From Sequoia sempervirens (Eukaryota; Streptophyta; Pinopsida; Cupressales; Cupressaceae): a DNA stretch of 64,000 nt. Positions within the stretch are counted from its first letter, which is position 1; each line of letters begins with the position of its first letter. The notes beneath the pieces were generated by a model, which saw only the letters and a list, made by a program, of their open reading frames with translations, was not told the origin of the DNA and did not search any database. This document shows positions 57,831 through 64,000 of this stretch, in pieces. The position numbers were made by a program, and so were the translations under genes. The stretch lies in assembly GCA_007258455.2 (NCBI GenBank), contig VDFB02000001.1, positions 11,822,754 to 11,886,753 on the forward strand, written 5' to 3'.

Positions 57831-58613
57831 CAACCCTGGCTAGGACACTCTCGGGTTTACATTGTACCCTGAGTTGGACACACATTGTGTGCCCCTTCTC
57901 CAAATGTTTAAATGCCCACCTAGACCCTAACCTTCACTCCTTTGTGCCCTTTTAGTTCCTCTTTCCTTTTTCTCTTCTCGCCTTGAATGTTCTCGATTCT
58001 TCCATGTCTCACATGAATGATTTATATATCCTTTTAAGGGGTGGTTTCCAAACCATCACACCCTTTCACAAAAAGTTGTCTTTTAATAATTATTTAAATA
58101 AATAATTATTCTTCCTTCTTAAAGAGTGCTTATACATATTCTTTATTAATCTCTCTTTTAACCAAAGGATCATAATATCCTTTATTTTTCATCTCCCTTT
58201 TAATTCTAAAAGGGTATTTCATAGATTTCTCTTTTTTGGGGGAAAAAATCACATAACAATTATTGAATAATTCATTCTTCATATATATATATATATTCAT
58301 CTACATCCTTTTCTTCTTTCAATTCATAGGTATCTCTCTTTGATTACTTCAAGACAATTATTTTTGTCAATCAAAATTATGAAAAGTATTGTACATACAT
58401 ACATATAGGAAATTTACAATTGAAGAAACTAAGGCTATTTTATATGTTTAATCACATATATTTTAATTTAATCAATTTTCTCTCATGTAACTCATTCAAA
58501 GTATTACAATGTAATCACACAATTGCATATCCAATACTATGTGGTCATTCATAGTTTATAAAAGTATAATTATATCTTCAACATACATTCCAAGATGATA
58601 TTCATGCATTATG
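57831..58613. other. No gene seen
   Basis: AT-rich stretch before the LTR that starts at 58614. Confidence 0.5.
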
Positions 58614-58660
58614 TGTAATGTCCCCATTTACGATGTCTTTCAGTTTGGGTTAATTCTGAT

Positions 58661-58684
58661 ACACTTACTATTTTTAGTAAGTGT
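58661..58684. repeat. LTR hairpin, 10-bp arms and TTTT loop
   Basis: ACACTTACTA, loop TTTT, TAGTAAGTGT. It is conserved exactly in the 3' LTR at 63894-63917. Confidence 0.88.
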
Positions 58685-58780
58685 TATTTTTAGCAGGAGG
58701 TCTAGTACTGAGCTTCAGTCCTTAGTGAGTCTTTTTGAGCTCCTCAATTTCTCTCTGGCTTGAGTTTTAGGGTGCAAGAT

Positions 58781-58808
58781 ACTATTTTTAGGACTTTCTA
58801 AAAATAGT
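58781..58808. repeat. Second LTR hairpin, 11-bp arms
   Basis: ACTATTTTTAG and CTAAAAATAGT flank a six-base loop; the arms share the CTATTTTTAG core with the first hairpin. Confidence 0.85.
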
Positions 58809-60244
58809 AAGTTATCCAGGTAGGCGAGACCCGGTTAGGGTTCTCTCTCAGTAGTATTTTTTAGTGGAGGCATCAGTTTCTATGGTTGGGACATTTTAAT
58901 ATTTAATCTCCCCTTCGATATTGGATTTTAATAAAGTACCTTTAGATTTTAATGTTGAGGGGTCATAAGGAGACATGTGTGTACCATGATGCCTAGTGCA
59001 ATGACTTAAAGTCATTTTAAAGAGCTTCAAAGGTATTTTATAATGCATGTTATTGGTGGACGCTTAAGGTGAGAATGAAGTTGATTTTTAACAAAGCTAA
59101 TGTTGAAAATAAAGATTTTAAATTACATAATTTAAAAAATTACTTTTAACTTGGGCACCCAAGCTGGAGGAAGGAAAATAATTTAAAATGAATTAAAATT
59201 AAATGCTAATTTAAAGTGGCGTTGGGTTTTAGGGTGAACTGGTCTCCCTAATTTGAAGGCTTCTTTAAAAATTTCATTTGAAGCTTATTTTCTCATGGAT
59301 AAGTTTGTCGACAGAAGGATATACTGTTGGTATTGTACTAGAAGGTCTGAAGAACAAGTTTGAGGACGAAAACCCTCAGATTCGAAGACTACCTTCAGCA
59401 ATAAAAGACCTACTCGGGCTGGTGAAGGGGCAATTTCACTTAGAGGTCACCATTTGTGCTTCAAAGTTACAGATTACAGATTTTGAGATGAAGATTTTTT
59501 ATCATTTTTTATGTGGGTTTGTTGGTTTTTGGCTTGTGGAGCCTTGGAATCAATTTGGTGAAGTTTGTGCTGCTATTTGGTGATGATTTTTATAATTTCT
59601 AGGCACTTTTAGTTTGGACCTGATTCCATATTTTTGTTCATATCTCTGAGAAGGATTTAAAAATCAAAATGGGTATTTAATCAAATGATGTCTAATGCAA
59701 GGACGGTTCTATCAAGTATTGACACGTATTTTTTGGTGAAGATTTCATTTTTCTAGAGCTAGTCAAGTTTCTCTAGGAGGGACGACTTCTTAGGTGTGAA
59801 GAACAAATTTCCTTGAGGCTGGTAATGAATTCCTTGTATGCCATTGGAGACTGAAATACAAGGGTTTTGGACGAGTTTATCAAGGAGAAAGAAAGCCTAC
59901 TCTAAGATGCTAGTCGGTTGCTTTGAAGAGGGTTTACTATTGCTGCTGCTATGCTTTTTCCAGGTCTGAAGGCTCTTTGATTTTTTGATATAGACTTTAT
60001 AAATCTACTTTTTAAATGCTCTATGAAAATTTGATTATTGTAGTGATTTAAAGAATATTTCCAGCAAGTATATGTTTGTTTCATTTGCTTATTTATATAT
60101 ATCATATGGTATTGATGTGAAATGTATGGAATGTGAGAAAAAAACATTCAAACAAACCTGAAAACAACTAAAAAAACTGCATATAATAGTTAGAAAGAAA
60201 CAGGGAAAAAACATAAAAAAATTATTTGGGGTTGTTCATTACAA

Positions 60245-60256
60245 TGGTATCAGAGC
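60245..60256 (+). other. Primer-binding site for initiator Met tRNA
   Basis: TGGTATCAGAGC, a full match to the standard plant site, two bases after the LTR end. Confidence 0.9.
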
Positions 60257-60699
60257 TCTAACTATCTTGCCAGCCATTGGGTGACAAAAAAAAATTGAGC
60301 ATTAGAGGCTGTGAAAGAAGGTATAAAGAAAAAACATGGGTGATTGTATGATGCAACTCTTGGAAGCATTGGTCAAGGAACAAGATAAAACCAATCAACT
60401 GACATAGGAAACCAATCAATGAATGACACAACTAATACAAAGAATGGAAAAAATGGGATAGAGCAATGGATTTGGGCAGCACAAAGTGGATAATCATTAG
60501 AATAGAGCCATGGCGAGACCTTGTATGCCAAATTCTCCATCGAGAGTAGAAGCATCAGTTGAACTCACTTTAGTTGAGCAACAAGGATAGTTTAAGAAAG
60601 ATTGGTTAGCTGTAGGGACTGATTTCCAACATGACATATCACTACATAATTATATAGAGCTCAGGATGATTCATACACCCAACAAAGGAAAAAGAGGAT

Positions 60700-61035
60700 G
60701 TCCTAATTATTTTTGAAGGAAAGTTGGAAAACTTGGCATTCCTTACTTTGATGGGTCCAATGAGATTTCAGCAAGAGCATGGGTTTAGAGGGTGGACACT
60801 TACTTCAATCAAAACCCCATGCCTGAAGAAGAATCCATAAAATATGCTGCTATGCACCTTGATGGAGTTGCACATACATGGTGGCATCATGATATGATCA
60901 TATTGGAGCATACTCATATTACATCGTATACTGAGTTCACTGAGAGACTCATAGAGAGGTTTGACAAGAAAGAACCAAAACTACTTTCGAAGGAGGTGGC
61001 AAAGATGAGACCTCATGCATTCAATAAATAGCAGG
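60700..61035 (+). pseudogene. Gag core (Retrotrans_gag type)
   Basis: KLGIPYFDGSNEISARAWV, then VDTYFNQNPMPEEESIKYAA, HLDGVAHTWWHHDM and FTERLIERFDKKEP form the conserved plant gypsy gag core. Upstream sequence to about 60340 is the degraded N terminus. Stops lie before VDTYF and at 61029-61031. It would form the capsid. No zinc knuckle was seen after it. Confidence 0.8.
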
Positions 61036-61980
61036 TGATTGAAGAAAATTTTACTGCAAAAAAATCAAATGAAGTGGTTGTTTTGAAGCTTGATGAATGT
61101 GAGACAGAGCCTCGAGATGATTCTTGGGTCATGCATGCAATTATTGTGGATAAGGCTTTGCATGAGGGAAAGGAAAAAACAAAAACTGTGGATCCTAGTT
61201 CAAATTTTATCCAGTGATGACTCTAAGACTAATGACTACCTTGATGTTTACAATGGAGCAAATATTGATGATGAGTTCACTAATATACCTTTGGATGATG
61301 GGCATGGAGAAATAATAAATGATGATGTCTCCAAATTAACTTTTGATGATCATTCATTCTCCTTCGTTGATGATAACTCAGGTGATTTTGGTTTTGACCT
61401 CCAAACCAAGCCTATGGAGAGAGATGATTATGATGAATACAATGATTATGAGTTGGAGAGCGACTTATTTAGAAAGGCAACCACTCAAGAGGAGCACAAT
61501 GAACATTTACTCTCTAAACAAAGTGATCAGTTTATTTACCCTTGGGATCCAAGTGTGTTGGAACCTAAGTATGACAAAGGTCCACCTTGGGATGAATTCT
61601 TTTTTGAGGGTAATGATATCCTTACCTCATTCTAAGAGCCATGCAAAGGGGAGGGCATTGATTGTGATGTTTTCAATCTTGGAAAGGAACCTAATTTTAT
61701 ATTACAAGTAGCTCATTTTGAGTAAGGACCACAGGTTCCGGGTGATTGGAAACCAAAGTATGATGAAGAATCAGTTTGAAAAGAATCATCTTCTAACCAA
61801 TCTATTGTCCCAACATTAGAGAATAAATAATTCAAAAAGGTTTCCTTAGAGGAAATTGAATTTGAGAGGCATGAAATTGAAGACAAATAAAAAATTTATC
61901 AGCTTGAGGCCAATTTTGATCAAGGGCCTAGTGATGAAGATGGGGTAAGTGTTGAAGATGAGGTGCATGTTTATCTAGTT
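61036..61980 (+). pseudogene. Acidic region after gag
   Basis: The frame open to 61635 is dominated by Asp, Glu and Asn (NGANIDDEFTNIPLDDG, DDYDEYNDYELESD) and then PWDPSVLEPKYDKGPPWDEF. It continues past a stop with acidic and Lys-rich sequence. No known domain was recognised; similar acidic regions follow protease in the element at 46 kb. Confidence 0.55.
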
Positions 61981-62490
61981 TGGACAACAAACATATGCAT
62001 GTGGAAAATCTGATTCAAAATGCATTGATGGGACAAAGTGAGCTTAATATTTCAATTTCTGACTTACACATATTGAAACACTCTATGGAAGAAGTAAAAA
62101 AAACTTACACATGATGCATCATAGGGATTCAACTACCAAGTTTGCAGATGAAACCTTATCTTTGTCTAAGTAGTTAAGGGGAGAGGTTAGTGAGCTCACC
62201 ATTGAGCTAACTCTATGAAGCTTGCTTTGGAAAGTGTCCAAGAGGCACTTCTTGAAGCAAATGATCAACTTTATGAGACCCAATAGTTTAATGAGAAGGA
62301 AGGTAGAGAAAGGGAAAACAGAATTGAACAAGTAATGATGGAGCTTGATCACATCCAGGAGGAGTATAACCTTGCTCATTGCCCAAGAAAATTTGAAAAT
62401 ATGAGTTCAGACCAGTAAGAGGATTTTTTGGATTAGGAGTTGAGGATAACCTTCGGTTTATTGATAATCCTTTATTTGAATGGGACACTG
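61981..62490 (+). pseudogene. Coiled-coil-like segment
   Basis: After frame changes, LALESVQEALLEANDQLYE and EREHRIEQVMMELDHIQEEY have regular hydrophobic spacing like a coiled coil. Stops interrupt it. No family recognised. Confidence 0.4.
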
Positions 62491-62707
62491 ATTTGACTCA
62501 TGACAATCCACTTTTTGAGTTGGAAGATGAAGACTCAAACAATTCCAATGACGCGAGTGGATTGGATTACCAAACTTGGGACCAAGGTACAGTTTCTAGA
62601 CATGAGGTGTTGTCACGTGATTGGCATAGTGTGTCGACTTTTAGAATTAATTTTGTTGCCCATTCTCTAACCGACTTGCACATGACTTCGATGTCACCTA
62701 CTCGTAG

Positions 62708-63709
62708 ATGAGTTGGATGGTACCCTCAGTTCAGCAGTGGAGTAGTTTATGGTTGAGGCTGGATGGCAGAGATGATTTGATTCCAGGAAATGACTCTGTT
62801 GATACTTCCATGCACATCTCTGCTATATCTTTAGTGGGACTTCAATCTGATTACCACTACCCTTACCTTTTATCATTGGTTATGGTGGCTTTTTTTGATG
62901 AACATACTAATTTTGAGGTTGGACAAACCTTGGGGCAATTGGTTGCGAGAATATTTCTGGACACAACCAACCCATTAATTGTTTTCATTTGGTTGAGTGA
63001 AGCCTACTGTTGTTGCTTCATAAAGATGATACATAGTATTTCAGATGTCATTTTGATTGCCATGGTTTGGGTGTACTGGTGTGTTTGGGACCATTCTATT
63101 GACACTTGGAGGGTGAGTGTTGATGTTATGATTTCGGCTTGCTTCAGCATAGGCATGTCTTGGTGAGTAGATTTCAAAGTTATGGCAGAGATTGACCTGC
63201 TTCACATTTTGGACGTCATGTGGTGCCATACCAAGGTTAATCTCTTATGGTTGACTAGGGTGATTTTCATGGAGACTAGGAATATTTTTAGCAGTGAGTT
63301 AATCGATGCCACCTTCTCTGAGTTGTTGTGGTAGGACATATTCCATGACATTGATTTCAGTCCCTTCAGGTTTTTTAGTACCAACTTTGATGATTTCTAT
63401 TCACTGGTGGTCTAGGATAGGAGAGTGCAGTTTGGAGACATTGGTCGGTCTGTTATGATCAGTGTTGAACAACTTCAACATGGTGTCACTTTTTTGAGAC
63501 TCACTTGGAACCCGAGAATCACATTAAGTGTTTGGGATGAGAGAGCCAGTGTGAATTTTCCTGAGCTTACTCTTGTGGCACATCAATTTGATTCTCTTTC
63601 AAGGGACATATTTTTGAGTGGGTTGATATTTTGTGGTATTTTATCACTCTTTTTACAGGTGACATTCAGGAGACATCAGGTGTTGGTATCTCGCAGGGCA
63701 GGGATTTGA
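62708..63709 (+). pseudogene. Unknown reading frame downstream of gag, 334 codons with three internal stops
   Basis: One frame stays open from 62708 to 63709 apart from stops at about 63164, 63332 and 63414. It reads as real protein, rich in Trp, Phe and hydrophobic stretches (VILIAMVWVYWCVW near 63052-63093; FCGILSLFL near 63630), with short polar blocks such as NPRITLSVWDERASVNFPEL. I recognise no protease, RT or integrase motif. The hydrophobic segments could be membrane-spanning, which would suit an envelope-like product, but that is a guess. It ends about 135 bases before the 3' LTR. Confidence 0.45.
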
Positions 63710-63823
63710 GTAGTTGGAGCTGCAAACCTCTTAGAATTATTTGGGACCCTGAGATCATTTCTAGCTTCAGTGTGATTCTGATTGTGGATTGAAGGGCTTT
63801 ACTGGTATTGCTTGAGGACAAGC

Positions 63824-63843
63824 AATCTTTGGGAAGGGCAAAC
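63824..63843 (+). other. Polypurine tract
   Basis: CAATCTTTGGGAAGGGCAAAC directly precedes the 3' LTR; upstream GAGGACAAG is the motif seen near 52870 on the other strand. Confidence 0.7.
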
Positions 63844-64000
63844 TGTAATGTCCCCATTTACGATGTCCTCTTTCAGTTTGGGTTAATTTTGATACACTTA
63901 CTATTTTTAGTAAGTGTTATTTTTAGCAGGGGTTTGGTACTGAGCTTCCGTCCTCAATGAGCCTTTTCGAGCTCCTTAGTTTCTCTCTGGCTCATGTTTT
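63844..64000 (+). repeat. 3' LTR, first 157 bases (cut by window end)
   Basis: TGTAATGTCCCCATTTACG matches 58614 onward, including the hairpin, with a few substitutions and a short indel. Confidence 0.9.

Larger units (their letters stand above)
58614..60243 (+). repeat. 5' LTR (1,630 bp)
   Basis: Starts TGTAATGTCCCCATTTACG and ends GTTGTTCATTACA. The same start recurs at 63844. A 101-codon frame inside (59278-59583) is not a gene. Confidence 0.88.
58614..64000 (+). mobile_element. LTR element with gag but no pol, cut by the window edge
   Basis: The 5' LTR (58614-60243), a perfect initiator-Met primer-binding site, a gag core, an acidic region, a coiled-coil-like stretch, an unknown frame, a polypurine tract and the first 157 bases of the 3' LTR appear in order. 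No protease, RT, RNase H or integrase was seen in 3.6 kb of interior. This fits the class called TR-GAG (terminal repeats with gag only), which depends on enzymes from other elements. Confidence 0.8.

Noticed and set aside
59278..59583. Plus-strand frame of 101 codons
   Set aside because: Inside the 1,630-bp LTR; no domain and no reason to expect coding there.
60792..61031. Host gene encoding a small protein
   Set aside because: The sequence is the conserved gag core of a gypsy element and sits just inside an LTR and primer-binding site.

Overview
This window looks like nuclear DNA from a land plant with a large, repeat-dense genome. A conifer or other gymnosperm is plausible but not proven. 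The support is AT-rich sequence, a plant-type mTERF gene, and almost wall-to-wall decayed LTR retrotransposons and LINEs of plant lineages. I see no bacterial operons, no CRISPR array, and no tRNA or rRNA gene. A 100-base run of N at 25605-25704 marks an assembly gap.

The only intact single-copy-looking gene is a one-exon, 391-codon mTERF gene at 37972-39147 (+), with a likely organelle transit peptide. A decayed relative lies at 53798-54650. It is truncated at both ends, carries stops and frameshifts, and its 3' side abuts the last 111 bases of a copia LTR.

Layout. 1-2753: LTR fragment of the family seen again at 43-49 kb, joined to a copia RT/RNase H remnant and its 3' LTR. 4440-6590: LTR-like sequence with four related hairpin cassettes. 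8791-12899: Ty3/gypsy element with gag, protease, RT, RNase H and truncated integrase. 13066-14440: LINE-type ORF1 remnant. 16100-17328 and 21863-22240: one LINE ORF2 remnant on the minus strand, split by a copia element (17329-21862, TSD GTTGT) that has lost its integrase core and carries a small foldback element. 24715-25850: unrecognised minus-strand reading frame. 26590-28755: minus-strand gag/protease-type element with a SINE-like duplication. 31942-32290: foldback element built of 16-bp repeats. 39533-50529: minus-strand copia element interrupted in gag by a complete gag/protease-only LTR element (43189-49618, perfect TSD TCCTT). 54761-57266: leader and LTR of another element, sharing its LTR with 32530-33330. 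58614-64000: gag-only LTR element running off the right edge, with an extra unknown reading frame.

The genes do not form a pathway. What can be read is insertion history: old LINE and copia copies, later insertions into them, and heavy decay of the C-to-T type. The best candidates for something undescribed are the foldback repeat element, the hairpin cassettes, and the two gag-only LTR families with their unusual extra coding regions. Domain calls come from reading motifs by eye; no database search was run.
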